From Pseudomonadota bacterium (GTDB lineage Bacteria > Desulfobacterota > Desulfobulbia > Desulfobulbales > JAHJIY01), in assembly GCA_018823175.1 (NCBI GenBank), contig JAHJIY010000076.1, forward strand, positions 1 through 38,153: a stretch of DNA of 38,153 nt, written 5' to 3'. Below are positions 17,358 through 25,934 of the stretch, one piece after another; position 1 is the first letter of the stretch; each line of letters starts with the position of its first letter. The notes under the pieces were generated by a model. The model saw nothing but the letters and a program-made list of their open reading frames with translations. It searched no databases and was not told the DNA's origin. Both the position numbers and the translations under genes were made by a program.

Positions 17358-17822
17358 ATGAAATCACCCACGTTAACCACCGGCAAAGCTAAAAATCACC
17401 GGCAAAAAAAGAACAAGGGTTTTTCCCTGCTTGAAATGATGGCCGTTCTGGTGCTGCTGGGGATCATGGCAGGCCTGGCGGCTCCGGCCACCGGCAGATT
17501 TCTCAACAGTCTTAGCTTCCGCCGGCAGACCGCAAAAATAATGAAGATTATCAGATATGCGCGCCTGATCTCGGTGACCAAAGCCCAGGAAGTGCATCTT
17601 ACCCTGGCGGATTCAGACGATTGTCAATTTATGCTCTCCGGCGCCATTGAAGAATCCAAGGACTGCGGGCTTCAAGAAGGGGACTCCCTGGAACTTGACC
17701 GGGAAGAAATCATCTTCTACCCGGAGGGGCAGGCAAGTCCGGCCCAACTGACCTTTAGTCGTGGAGAAAGAATAAAAACTATCTACATTGAGGTCCTGAC
17801 CGGACTGCCCATTACAAAATAA
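17358..17822 (+). CDS. gspH: Minor pseudopilin GspH-like
   Basis: 154 residues with a class III prepilin signal: a long basic leader (residues 1-23, rich in Lys), then G-F-S-L-L-E (G24/F25, Glu at mature +5) and a hydrophobic helix of about 20 residues. The C-terminal part resembles the GspH/FimT fold. It would sit at or near the tip of the pseudopilus after cleavage and N-methylation by a prepilin peptidase, which is not encoded in this window. The RBS is weak. The call of H over another minor pseudopilin rests on length and position after gspF. Confidence 0.82.
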   Translation: MKSPTLTTGKAKNHRQKKNKGFSLLEMMAVLVLLGIMAGLAAPATGRFLNSLSFRRQTAKIMKIIRYARLISVTKAQEVHLTLADSDDCQFMLSGAIEESKDCGLQEGDSLELDREEIIFYPEGQASPAQLTFSRGERIKTIYIEVLTGLPITK

Positions 17823-17880
17823 CCTTATTTTATGCTGCTCATTATTCGCCTTAAAATCCCAAGTATGGAGATTTAAGTTA

Positions 17881-18420
17881 ATGCTTTCTCAAAAAGGGGT
17901 AACACTCTTTGAACTTCTGGTGGCCATGCTCCTGTTGGCCGTAATCTCCACCATGATTTACTCCATCCTTAACGTGAGCATAAATTTTTCCCAAAAAGGA
18001 GAAAAGAGGATAATGACCATGGAGCGGTCCCGTTCGCTTCTTGACCTGATGCATCGCCAAATACATAGCGCCTGGTTTGACCAGTTGCAGAAAAAAACCG
18101 CAATCTCATACAGCCAAAACACCTTAAAACTGGTGACCAGACAACCGCTGATCTACCGGGACTTGGGTCTGGCCCTGGTCATCTACCACTTTGAACCTTC
18201 AACCGGCACCTTGTATTACGCCGAAAAAAAGGACTTTTACAACAATGATTATGATGAAGAATATGTCCCTGATCCGGCCGAAATGACTGTGCTCTTAAGC
18301 GGGACCGACCTGACCATAGACTATGACGACAAAGAGGAAACGGTCACCATAAATTATCTGGGCCAGGAATATGCTTTTTCCCCGCGTTGCCGGTTGACCG
18401 GAGCGGAAATCAAACTATGA
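17881..18420 (+). CDS. gspJ: Minor pseudopilin GspJ-like
   Basis: 179 residues beginning MLSQKGVTLFELLVAMLLLA: a very short leader, cleavage after Gly6, Glu at mature +5, then the hydrophobic spine. The length and the helix-rich stretch RSLLDLMHRQIHSAW fit GspJ better than GspI. GGAG lies 10 bases before the ATG. It follows gspH by 58 bases, the widest gap within the operon, and its stop overlaps the start of the next gene (ATGA). Confidence 0.82.
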   Translation: MLSQKGVTLFELLVAMLLLAVISTMIYSILNVSINFSQKGEKRIMTMERSRSLLDLMHRQIHSAWFDQLQKKTAISYSQNTLKLVTRQPLIYRDLGLALVIYHFEPSTGTLYYAEKKDFYNNDYDEEYVPDPAEMTVLLSGTDLTIDYDDKEETVTINYLGQEYAFSPRCRLTGAEIKL

Positions 18421-18737
18421 GTTCAGATAAAGCATCCACCGAGAATGGCTTTACCCTGCTGGAGGTTCTGGTCGCGGTAACAATTCTGGGAATCGCCTAT
18501 CTGGCGGTCCTCCAGAGTTTCTCTGTGTCCATGCGGAATATCAGTAAGGTGGATACTAAACGCCAGCAGATGTTTTCAAGTATGCTGATCATGGAAAATC
18601 AATTTTCCCCGCTCTCCGATCCTGCGACAGAAGATGAGAAAAACCTTCCCGTTTTCATCAAGGGACAGAAATACAAATTACTTTTAATGACCGACGAAAA
18701 TGATGCCTTCGTCACCCTGAAGCTGGAAAAAAGATGA
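18417..18737 (+). CDS. gspI: Minor pseudopilin GspI-like
   Basis: From the ATG at 18417 (ATGA overlap with gspJ) the protein has 106 residues. The leader MSSDKASTENG is followed by FTLLEVLVAVTILGIAYLAVL, a textbook prepilin signal with Glu at +5. Small size and the pattern after the helix fit GspI, which initiates the tip complex with J and K. An in-frame start 30 bases earlier would lengthen the leader and lies inside gspJ, so it is less likely. Overlaps gspK by 4 bases. Confidence 0.83.
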   Translation: MSSDKASTENGFTLLEVLVAVTILGIAYLAVLQSFSVSMRNISKVDTKRQQMFSSMLIMENQFSPLSDPATEDEKNLPVFIKGQKYKLLLMTDENDAFVTLKLEKR

Positions 18738-19756
18738 AGCCTCGCACTATTCAAAATTTTATATTCATCAGCAAGAATAATCAGGACCGGATTCCCGCCA
18801 GCAAAAATGAAGGATTCGCTTTGGTGCTGGTAATCGTTATTTTGCTTCTGGTAAGTTTTTTGGCGGCCCAACTAACTTTACAGGCCCAAACCGAACTAAA
18901 AATCGGCTTCAACAATAAATCACGGATCACCGGCCGTTTTCTGGCAGAGGCAGGAATTAACCTGGCTATCTTCCGGCTACTTGACAAACCTGAGGATCCT
19001 CTGCCGGAAGAAGGATTCGACAAATTTATGTTGGGTTACCCTTACGAAACGGTTTTACCAAGCGGAAAAATAGAGTATCATGCGGTCAGTGAAAGCGGAA
19101 AAATAAATTTAAACAGCAACTCCACGGAGTTATTGCAGTTTTTCCTTGAATATCAAGGGCTTGAACCGGAGCAGATCGCCATCATTACGGATTCTCTTAA
19201 GGACTGGCAAGACACTGACAACCTATACCACCTGAACGGGGCGGAAAAAGATTATTACGAGGCACTTAACGAACCATATATTCCCAGAAATGGAGCGATT
19301 GCCGACCCGGCCGAATTTTTTCTGATCCGGGGGACAGAAGTCCTGGCAGGACGTTTCGCGGCGGATGAAATTTTCACCGCACACAATCCCGGCAACAAAA
19401 TAAATTTCAACAGCCTCTCCCCTGCCATGCTTGATTTCATAGTTGATGGCAGTCAGGAGAAGAAGGAGGCCTACCATAAGGCCCAGGAAGAACATGATTT
19501 GCTAAACTCGGTCCACGCCAAAGAAATCATGGAGGCCGGACGCTATGCTCTATTAAGCCGTCACCTGTCCTACATGATCGGACGAAACGATTATTACCAG
19601 ATAACAGCCCATGGTTGGTCTGGTGTAGCAACAAAGACAACAGAAGAAACGACCGCAACAAATGACAAGAAACCTCCTGGCTCAAAGGTTAAGGTTTTGC
19701 TTAAAAAACAAGGAAACGAATATCGGTTTTTGGGCTGGAAAGAACAATATCTATGA
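18734..19756 (+). CDS. gspK: Pseudopilus tip protein GspK
   Basis: 340 residues. The leader is long (about 27 residues, basic) and the cleavage region reads NEGFALVLVIVILLL. The Glu normally at mature +5 is missing, which is the known distinguishing mark of GspK. The large C-terminal domain includes the SAM-like region DSLKDWQDTDNLYHLNGAEKD-type segment (about 154-174) and INFNSLSP. It caps the pseudopilus. Four-base ATGA overlaps join it to gspI and gspL, so translation of the I-K-L-M stretch is tightly coupled. Confidence 0.9.
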   Translation: MKPRTIQNFIFISKNNQDRIPASKNEGFALVLVIVILLLVSFLAAQLTLQAQTELKIGFNNKSRITGRFLAEAGINLAIFRLLDKPEDPLPEEGFDKFMLGYPYETVLPSGKIEYHAVSESGKINLNSNSTELLQFFLEYQGLEPEQIAIITDSLKDWQDTDNLYHLNGAEKDYYEALNEPYIPRNGAIADPAEFFLIRGTEVLAGRFAADEIFTAHNPGNKINFNSLSPAMLDFIVDGSQEKKEAYHKAQEEHDLLNSVHAKEIMEAGRYALLSRHLSYMIGRNDYYQITAHGWSGVATKTTEETTATNDKKPPGSKVKVLLKKQGNEYRFLGWKEQYL

Positions 19757-20898
19757 AAAACAACCTTGATATCATCATACACGCCGATGGCTTTACTATT
19801 AACCAGATAGGCGGAGCTGAACCACAATTCATAGGTGATCGCGACGTTAATCTTGGTCTGGTGGCGGCTCAATTCTGCCAAAAAAACGAGATAAATTCTA
19901 CCACGGTCAGCGTTTATATTTCAGAAGACCAGATCTTCACCCGGTCCTTTTCTCTGCCGACCAAGACCCCCTCAATTAAAGCAGCCGTCAAGTTTCAGCT
20001 TGGCATGCTGGCCCCTTTTGTCGAGGAAGAATTACTGTACAACTTTGCTTCCCAGCGTGACGGCGACAACTACCGGATTACCCTGTTTGCCGCCCGGCCA
20101 ATTACGATCAACAACCATATCCAGGAACTGATCGACGCCGGATTCAAGGTTGCGGGCTTATATCCCGAAAACCAACGCTATGTAACCAGTGAGGCACGAA
20201 AAAATAAATGGGCCCTGATCATGCCCGGCCAGTTCCTAAAGGTCCTGATCTTTTCCGGTACCCATCTGGAAAATCGCCTGCTGTGCAATACCGAACTCAA
20301 CTTCAAAAAACTTGCGGAACTATGCCAAACTGAACAGATATATCATTTTCAGCCACCGGTCGGCAGTCTGTTCCGCAATGCCGATAACCTTCTTGCTAGC
20401 CGTCCTCTATTGAAAGAATTCAACCTCTTGCCGGTCTCATACCACCGTCCTGATTATTTCAAAATGGCCGCCATGATCCTGATTGTCATAAATCTGATCG
20501 CCGGCCTGACCTTGATCGGAACAAAGCTATACCAGCTGAACAAACTTGACAAACAGGTTGAAGAGCAGATTGCCCTGATCATGCCGCAAGTTAAAGAAGT
20601 CAGAGAGCTCCGGTTGAAAAGAAAAGAACTGACCGAACAAATTGAACAAATTGAAACCATCGGCTCCAACCCCGATATAATCGATTTTCTGAAAAAACTG
20701 ACCGACACTCTACCTACCACCTCCTACCTTGACCAGTTAACGATGAACCCCGAGCAGAAATCAATCAACATTCAGGGATTTACTGAAAACATAGGCGAAA
20801 TGACGGAAAAATTGCAGAAAATTGGCGAGACAAAACTCAAATCAACCAGCCGCCGAAGAGACAAAACCTACTTCCAGGTGGAGATTAATCTGCCATGA
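19753..20898 (+). CDS. gspL: Type II secretion assembly protein GspL
   Basis: 381 residues. The N-terminal part (about 1-230) is an actin-like/PilM-like cytoplasmic domain that binds GspE. One membrane helix follows at about 237-257 (MAAMILIVINLIAGLTLIG). A coiled-coil periplasmic stretch and a PilN/ferredoxin-like domain end the protein. It links the ATPase to the envelope complex together with GspM. ATGA overlaps on both sides. Confidence 0.88.
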   Translation: MKNNLDIIIHADGFTINQIGGAEPQFIGDRDVNLGLVAAQFCQKNEINSTTVSVYISEDQIFTRSFSLPTKTPSIKAAVKFQLGMLAPFVEEELLYNFASQRDGDNYRITLFAARPITINNHIQELIDAGFKVAGLYPENQRYVTSEARKNKWALIMPGQFLKVLIFSGTHLENRLLCNTELNFKKLAELCQTEQIYHFQPPVGSLFRNADNLLASRPLLKEFNLLPVSYHRPDYFKMAAMILIVINLIAGLTLIGTKLYQLNKLDKQVEEQIALIMPQVKEVRELRLKRKELTEQIEQIETIGSNPDIIDFLKKLTDTLPTTSYLDQLTMNPEQKSINIQGFTENIGEMTEKLQKIGETKLKSTSRRRDKTYFQVEINLP

Positions 20899-21527
20899 GA
20901 TATCTTTCCCAACTAATAGGCCGTGATCAATTGCGTCCGTTCCTGATCGCGGTTACAGTACTGCTGCTGCTATTAAACGGTGGTCGCTGGCTGTATTCCC
21001 TTTACGAAGCTAAACAAGAAGAGATAGACAGCAAAATCGCCATGCTGGAACAGCATCGTTTGGCAACCAGCAATATTGAAACTCTGCAGGCCAAGGTTGA
21101 AATCCTTGAAAAAACTAAAAAACAACTCGATAACCACCTGTTTTCCGGAGGGACAGAAGAAGAAATCGCTTCTGCCAGCCAAATTATGTTACAAAAACAC
21201 CTGACTACGGCCGGACTGGAACCTGAATCAATCCGCCCCATCCGCCAGGCCGGCGAGAAGAATATAGAAAAGAGCGCGCTTAACAAAGTATTGTTAAAAG
21301 TAAATCTGACCGGCACCCTTAACCAATTCATGGCATTTATCGCCAATCTTTATCGTTCACCGGAATTTTTGAAAATTGAAAACTTATCATTTAAATCATA
21401 TAAAAATGACCAATTAAAAATTTTCATGGATCTAAAGGGGTTTTACCGCAATATCCCGGGCAACTCGGTAAAAACCACGGAACCGGTCAGAGAAGACCTG
21501 CAAATCGAGTCGACGGATAGCCAGTAA
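20895..21527 (+). CDS. gspM: Type II secretion protein GspM (PilO-like)
   Basis: 210 residues: a short cytoplasmic tail, one membrane helix at about 14-28 (PFLIAVTVLLLLLNG), a coiled coil to about residue 75, and a ferredoxin-like periplasmic domain. This is the usual architecture of GspM/PilO, partner of GspL. Identification rests largely on architecture and position after gspL. Confidence 0.82.
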   Translation: MRYLSQLIGRDQLRPFLIAVTVLLLLLNGGRWLYSLYEAKQEEIDSKIAMLEQHRLATSNIETLQAKVEILEKTKKQLDNHLFSGGTEEEIASASQIMLQKHLTTAGLEPESIRPIRQAGEKNIEKSALNKVLLKVNLTGTLNQFMAFIANLYRSPEFLKIENLSFKSYKNDQLKIFMDLKGFYRNIPGNSVKTTEPVREDLQIESTDSQ

Positions 21528-21532
21528 AAATT

Positions 21533-22342
21533 ATGTTGAGATTTACAACCATATTAATGTTACTTATCTCGTTGCTGTTTATTGTACGAGGCGTTACCAA
21601 CAACTGGTCTGCCAACCGCCAATTGCCTCTAAGCGAAGAGGATAAAACCGAGCAAAACACGCAGATAACTGAAAGTGACCCCATACAATTCTATCCTTCA
21701 ATTCCTACCTTATTGCCGGATCTTAACACCGGGTACATTTTTAATGAAGATCGGCTCATGGAAGAAGATGAGAGCGAAACAAATGAAACCGGGTCAGCCG
21801 TGGCCACGGAAAATATTAAGTGGGATGAGGTCTTATTTACCGGTTCAATAATTGTCGGCAGCATGAGCAAGGCATTAATCTCCTATCCAAATACCGATAC
21901 TTCGAATAACCAGGACCCTAAAAAGTCAAGGCCAAGAACAAAACAAGCCGACACCGAAAAAAACAAACACAAAAGTCTTACGTTAGGCGAAATATTCAAT
22001 GGTTACAAGGTGATTGAGATCTTACCGGCCAGAATTGTTTTTGAAAAAGATGGCGACCTGATCGCCAAATTCCTTTACGACCAGAAAAATGAAAGAATCA
22101 TTACCCAGACCATTACCACCAGTGCTGTACAGACCAAACCGGTACCCCCAAAATCAGATCCCTTTGGGGGTACTGAAACAAATACAGCTGTTACAACTTC
22201 AGAAGAGACAAGCACACCCCAAACCACTACCGACGACAAAAACGACAAACGCCCGCTAAGTCGAAGTCAACGGGCGATGCAAAGATTAATGAAAGAAACT
22301 CCGCTTCTTGAAATTCCAGGGCAGATACCGCCAAGGAAATAG
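21533..22342 (+). CDS. gspC: Type II secretion protein GspC-like
   Basis: 269 residues with an N-terminal anchor (about 4-21), then an acidic linker. The homology-region (HR) domain contains DEVLFTGSIIVGSMSKALIS and, after a basic insertion of about 30 residues (DPKKSRPRTKQADTEKNKHK), GYKVIEILPARIVFEKDGD. GspC's HR domain contacts the N0 domain of the secretin, encoded next. The C-terminal 80 residues are Thr/Pro-rich and probably disordered, with no PDZ or coiled-coil domain. Within that tail the DNA holds an 11-bp perfect hairpin (22142-22173). Confidence 0.8.
   Translation: MLRFTTILMLLISLLFIVRGVTNNWSANRQLPLSEEDKTEQNTQITESDPIQFYPSIPTLLPDLNTGYIFNEDRLMEEDESETNETGSAVATENIKWDEVLFTGSIIVGSMSKALISYPNTDTSNNQDPKKSRPRTKQADTEKNKHKSLTLGEIFNGYKVIEILPARIVFEKDGDLIAKFLYDQKNERIITQTITTSAVQTKPVPPKSDPFGGTETNTAVTTSEETSTPQTTTDDKNDKRPLSRSQRAMQRLMKETPLLEIPGQIPPRK
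22142..22173 (+). other. Strong hairpin inside the gspC coding region
   Basis: GTACCCCCAAA (22142-22152) pairs perfectly with TTTGGGGGTAC (22163-22173) around a 10-base loop. No T-run follows, so it is not a standard terminator. It falls in the low-complexity tail of GspC, about 200 bases before gspD. Confidence 0.6.
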
Positions 22343-22374
22343 AAATAATACCGTTTGCAAATGGAAGGTGATTC

Positions 22375-24600
22375 ATGCATTTTCGACATCCCAGAACAAT
22401 ACTGTTAACAATATTATTGTTGTTTATCGGAAGTTGTTCCTCCGCGACCGACAACAAAGTTGCCACTAAAACCTGGTTAGATCTGGAAGAGATCAGCCTG
22501 CAAATCCATCGGGACCATGAACCGACCGAGACAGAGGAAGCCAAAGAGCTACCGGACCAACCTGAAGCAAGCGAGACAAAAACAACTAAAATCCGCAACA
22601 TGTCGGCTGCACCTGGCACCGGCAACCCATTACTTACTTCCGCTGCCAAACAAAAAGAACAACAACGGGAGGACACCCCATCGGCAAGCCGTGGGGAAGG
22701 AGTGTTGCTTAACTTCGACAACGCTGATATCTACGAAGTCATCCAGGTCATCTCCGAAATCCTTAATCTGGACTACATCATCGACCCCCAGGTAAAAGGA
22801 GTAGTCAACATCAGGTCCGGCAACAAAATCCCCATCGAGCAGTTATTTGCCGTATTCAAGAAAATCCTGAACATCAACGGTCTAGATATCCGTCAGGAAG
22901 GTGAATATGACTATATCTTTGCCGCTAATAAACCAACGGCCCAAATTATCTACAGTCCCGAACAGATAAGACTTCTCAAAGACTCACCAAGAATAGTCAT
23001 GCAGGTAGTACCAATTATGCACCTTTCTTCAGCCGAGGCCATAAAACTGATCAAGCCATATCTTTCAGAGCGGGGTTCCGTCGAAAACCTGAGCAGCATG
23101 AACACCATTTTCATCTGTGATTTTGAAAGTAAAATAATTGATGTGCTGACCATTCTGGCCCAATTGGACATCTCGCCTCTGTCTGCGTTGAAGATCCGGC
23201 TGGTCAAAGTTGAAAAAGCCCCCCTATTCGACCTGCGGGACGAGTTAATTGAAATTCTGTCAGCCATGCAGATAAACCAAAAGGACTATCAGGGAGTGAC
23301 TGCCCTGCCCCTGGAACGAATCAACTCCATGCTTCTGGTCAGCAATAACGAACAACTGCTTGACAGCGCCACACTATGGCTGACCGAACTGGACATCCTG
23401 CCTGAAGAGGGGCGAGACAATATCTATATATATAATGTGCGAAACTCCGTTGCCTCCGAGCTTGCCGCCCTGGTCACCGATCTGTTAAGCGAAAATGGCG
23501 CCGGGAATAAGCCGGCTGTTGCCAAAAAGGCCGTCACCCGCAGATCATCTTCCACAAACACTTCAGCCACAACTCCGGCTGCTGCCCCTGCGTCCCCGCC
23601 CCCCAGCCCGATCAGATCTAATACCTCTGCCCCGGAATCAAGTATGCGCTTTACCGGAGAACCTATGCTGATCGCCGACGACAGCCGCAATGTCATCATT
23701 CTGCGCGCTTTACCGACTGACTACAACCGGTTAGTAAAACTCCTGGAACGACTTGACAATATGCCACGCCAGGTTTTAATTGAGGTCCTGGTCGCCGAGG
23801 TCACCCTATCTAATGACTGGGAATTTGGGGTTGAGTGGTCGATGAACGACCAGAGACTAAAAATAAATAATTCATCATATACCAATAATTACACCAGCAA
23901 CCTGAGCCAGATCGGCAACGGCGCGGACATCACCCACAGCAACCTGCTGACCACCGCTTCTGGTTTTACCTACTCAGTATTAAACAGTACCGGGGAGGCG
24001 ATAGGCATTCTCAATAGCATTGCCAGCGATAACGATCTCTCCATCCTCTCCTCACCGCAGATCATGGTCCTTAACAACGAAAGCGCAATGGTCAAGGTGG
24101 GCCAGGAAGTGCCGATCACCACGACCCAAACCGTTTCCGACGATCCAAACGTCAATGATGTCAGGACCGTTCAGTATCGTGATACCGGTGTCATCCTTCA
24201 TGTGTCGCCGCGGATCAATTACAACGGAATGATTATAGTTGATGTAGAGCAAACAGTCAGTGAGGCCCAGGAACAGAATACCACCTCGGACATCAAGTCA
24301 CCAATCATCATCACCAGAGAGCTCAAGACCAAACTGGCAGTCAAAGACGGTCAGTCAATTCTGATGGGTGGCATGTTATCAAACAAAACCGACAGCGGCG
24401 AAAGTGGTATCCCGCTGTTAAAAGATATTCCCTTGCTCGGCTGGCTCTTCAAAAGCAAGTCCGAAACGACTAGAAAAACGGAACTGCTGGTTATGATTAC
24501 ACCCTATGTTATCGAATCAGAAGATGTACTTGATCAATACGCCCAGCGCTTCAAAGAAAAAGTTACTGACCTTAAAACCAAGTTGCAAAAAACCAACTAA
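22375..24600 (+). CDS. gspD: Type II secretion outer-membrane secretin GspD
   Basis: 741 residues. The signal ends in FIGSC, a plausible lipobox with Cys21, so it may be a lipidated secretin that targets itself without a pilotin (inference). After an acidic linker come N0 (about 108-180, GVLLNFDNADIYEVIQVIS), N1 and N2. N3 is interrupted by a Ser/Thr/Ala/Pro-rich linker at about 387-422. The secretin barrel follows, with QVLIEVLVAEV, VGQEVPITTT, VILHVSPRI and GGMLSN...IPLLKDIPLLGWLF. GGAAGG precedes the ATG. It is the last recognised gsp gene in the operon. Confidence 0.95.
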   Translation: MHFRHPRTILLTILLLFIGSCSSATDNKVATKTWLDLEEISLQIHRDHEPTETEEAKELPDQPEASETKTTKIRNMSAAPGTGNPLLTSAAKQKEQQREDTPSASRGEGVLLNFDNADIYEVIQVISEILNLDYIIDPQVKGVVNIRSGNKIPIEQLFAVFKKILNINGLDIRQEGEYDYIFAANKPTAQIIYSPEQIRLLKDSPRIVMQVVPIMHLSSAEAIKLIKPYLSERGSVENLSSMNTIFICDFESKIIDVLTILAQLDISPLSALKIRLVKVEKAPLFDLRDELIEILSAMQINQKDYQGVTALPLERINSMLLVSNNEQLLDSATLWLTELDILPEEGRDNIYIYNVRNSVASELAALVTDLLSENGAGNKPAVAKKAVTRRSSSTNTSATTPAAAPASPPPSPIRSNTSAPESSMRFTGEPMLIADDSRNVIILRALPTDYNRLVKLLERLDNMPRQVLIEVLVAEVTLSNDWEFGVEWSMNDQRLKINNSSYTNNYTSNLSQIGNGADITHSNLLTTASGFTYSVLNSTGEAIGILNSIASDNDLSILSSPQIMVLNNESAMVKVGQEVPITTTQTVSDDPNVNDVRTVQYRDTGVILHVSPRINYNGMIIVDVEQTVSEAQEQNTTSDIKSPIIITRELKTKLAVKDGQSILMGGMLSNKTDSGESGIPLLKDIPLLGWLFKSKSETTRKTELLVMITPYVIESEDVLDQYAQRFKEKVTDLKTKLQKTN

Positions 24601-24604
24601 AGAT

Positions 24605-24937
24605 ATGCGCCAAATATTGATTGATGACTTAAGCCAGGAAGAATTGGCTAATATTGACAGTTATTTGAAACGATCCGTCCAGACCGGGTCCATTAATGGC
24701 ATGTACTGGCTCATGCTGCCTGATGACCTGTACGGACCAGCCCAGTCTGGACACGATAATTGCGGCCCGTTTTTTTTCGGCATTGACCTGGGAAAAGCCT
24801 CGGTATCCTTTGAGTGGCTGGTCCGTAGTCAATCCAACCTGCATTGTTCATGTATAAGTTATGCCACCGCCGAACAAAGAAAATTCCTTTTCCGTTTCGT
24901 GGACCGGATGCTCAATGAGGAAAAAATCAAAGCCTGA
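24605..24937 (+). CDS. Conserved-looking hypothetical protein at the end of the gsp operon
   Basis: 110 residues beginning MRQILIDDLSQEELANIDSY, starting 4 bases after the gspD stop. An in-frame start at 24506 would overlap gspD by 95 bases and is unlikely. It is soluble with no signal or membrane segment. A helix-forming N-terminus precedes a stretch with Cys at about 53, 80 and 82 (DNCGPFF and HCSCISY) that could bind metal. I do not recognise the family. Tight spacing to gspD and the terminator behind it argue that it belongs to the gsp transcript. Confidence 0.7.
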   Translation: MRQILIDDLSQEELANIDSYLKRSVQTGSINGMYWLMLPDDLYGPAQSGHDNCGPFFFGIDLGKASVSFEWLVRSQSNLHCSCISYATAEQRKFLFRFVDRMLNEEKIKA

Positions 24938-24990
24938 TTTTGCATCAATTTGCGAAAGCAAAAACAGACTAGACAGCCATTCACGAAATA

Positions 24991-25032
24991 AAAAAATCCC
25001 CTGACGGCCAAAAACCATCAGAGGATTTTTTG
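24991..25032. terminator. Bidirectional terminator between the gsp operon and the sulfur cluster
   Basis: A-rich left flank, stem AAAAAATCC.CTGA.GG paired with CC.TCAG.GGATTTTTT (24991-25007 with 25015-25031, two mismatches), then a T-run on the plus strand. The A-run gives the matching T-run on the minus strand, so it can end both convergent transcripts. Confidence 0.85.
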
Positions 25033-25105
25033 TTCAATAAAACAAAACTTTCATTGAATTATTCCATTCAAGTACTCAGTTCTGTACCCACTCGAACTCT
25101 ATCGC

Positions 25106-25288
25106 TTACCACCAGCAGATGGTCTGGTCAGCAGCAAAAATCTTATCGACCAAAGCGCCATAATCAGGCGCGTCAACATTAAGTTTAAAGCTATCGCCTT
25201 CTCTGTCCCTGGTAACAATCTCAACCAGTTTTTTAGTTGTATCATCAGGCTCAGAACGATATACATTTAATATTTTCATAACATTCAA
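25106..25288 (-). CDS. Small protein, possibly DsrH/TusB-like, in sulfur cluster
   Basis: 60 residues. The end, DKIFAADQTICWW, has a Cys58 followed by two terminal Trp. This recalls TusB/DsrH, which also end in a Trp-containing tail with a nearby Cys, but the protein is shorter than TusB (about 95) and homology is not certain. AGGAG lies 4 bases before the ATG at 25288; another ATG three codons in is 13 bases away. It is last of four genes on the minus strand (tusA, dsrE-like, 25303 gene, this one). It is probably one of the two 'hypothetical' members of the YTD-type set. Confidence 0.72.
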   Translation of the reverse strand: MNVMKILNVYRSEPDDTTKKLVEIVTRDREGDSFKLNVDAPDYGALVDKIFAADQTICWW

Positions 25289-25302
25289 CTCCTAATGAAT
25301 AC

Positions 25303-25593
25303 TTATTTAATACCGTAAGGAATGATATTAGTCATCTCACGCAGTTTTTCGCCAAGTTCTTCAATGGTAATCGGCTCCAATCCTTCGACAGGTGTGGTTG
25401 AATAGATCTCACCTTCCATGTCCCGCAGCATCTCAATACTTTCCATTTGATTCTCATCAATCGCATCAATCGGGGTATCCAAAACTACGCCGTAAGCATA
25501 CATATTCTCAACCGCCAGGCCTAAAGCGGAACGCATTCCGTCCAGAGCGTAATCTTTATGCCGATACATAAAGCAAACTTTTTTGTACTCCAT
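25303..25593 (-). CDS. Hypothetical protein, possible DsrE/F-fold member, in sulfur cluster
   Basis: 96 residues. The pattern of a beta strand (KKVCFMY), a helix (DGMRSALGLAVENM) and further alternation is compatible with a DsrE/F-like alpha-beta fold. Only one Cys (residue 7) is present, and no catalytic Cys is in the DsrE position, so it may be a structural partner. GGGGG sits 5 bases before the ATG. It follows the dsrE-like gene by 9 bases and precedes the 60-residue gene by 14. The fold is inferred from pattern only. Confidence 0.75.
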   Translation of the reverse strand: MEYKKVCFMYRHKDYALDGMRSALGLAVENMYAYGVVLDTPIDAIDENQMESIEMLRDMEGEIYSTTPVEGLEPITIEELGEKLREMTNIIPYGIK

Positions 25594-25602
25594 TTCGACC
25601 CC

Positions 25603-25917
25603 CTAAAAGTTAATGTAACAGTCGTAATCTTCGATGATCATACCGTGCTGGGCCTGGGTGGCCATCTCTTTCGAAGTCAATCCGGCCGGGACATCATTTC
25701 GATCAAAACCCATTTTGCTATAGCTGTCCGCACAGATTGAGACATCATCAGCCAACTCACAAAGAGCTGCAAAATCAGCATTTTTGGAACATTTGGTGCC
25801 GGCCCAGGTAAAGAAAACTTTAACCTTGGAACCTTTGGCCTTGGCCGCCTTGGTGATCCCCACTACATGCTTCCAACTATCAGGGTTGGTCACAAAAATA
25901 CCTAAACTTTTTGCCAT
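25603..25917 (-). CDS. DsrE family sulfur-relay protein
   Basis: 104 residues starting MAKSLGIFVTNPDSWKHVVG. I chose the ATG at 25917. An upstream ATG at 25929 overlaps the Shine-Dalgarno itself (GGAGGG 5 bases before 25917), so it is unlikely to be used. The fold is DsrE-like with Cys43, Cys53 and Cys62; SICADSY around Cys62 matches the usual active-site Cys region of DsrE proteins. The expected role is to receive or store sulfane sulfur with TusA in the cytoplasm. A hairpin between it and tusA suggests uneven expression of the two. Confidence 0.88.
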   Translation of the reverse strand: MAKSLGIFVTNPDSWKHVVGITKAAKAKGSKVKVFFTWAGTKCSKNADFAALCELADDVSICADSYSKMGFDRNDVPAGLTSKEMATQAQHGMIIEDYDCYINF

Positions 25918-25934
25918 TTTTCCCTCCATTTAAA

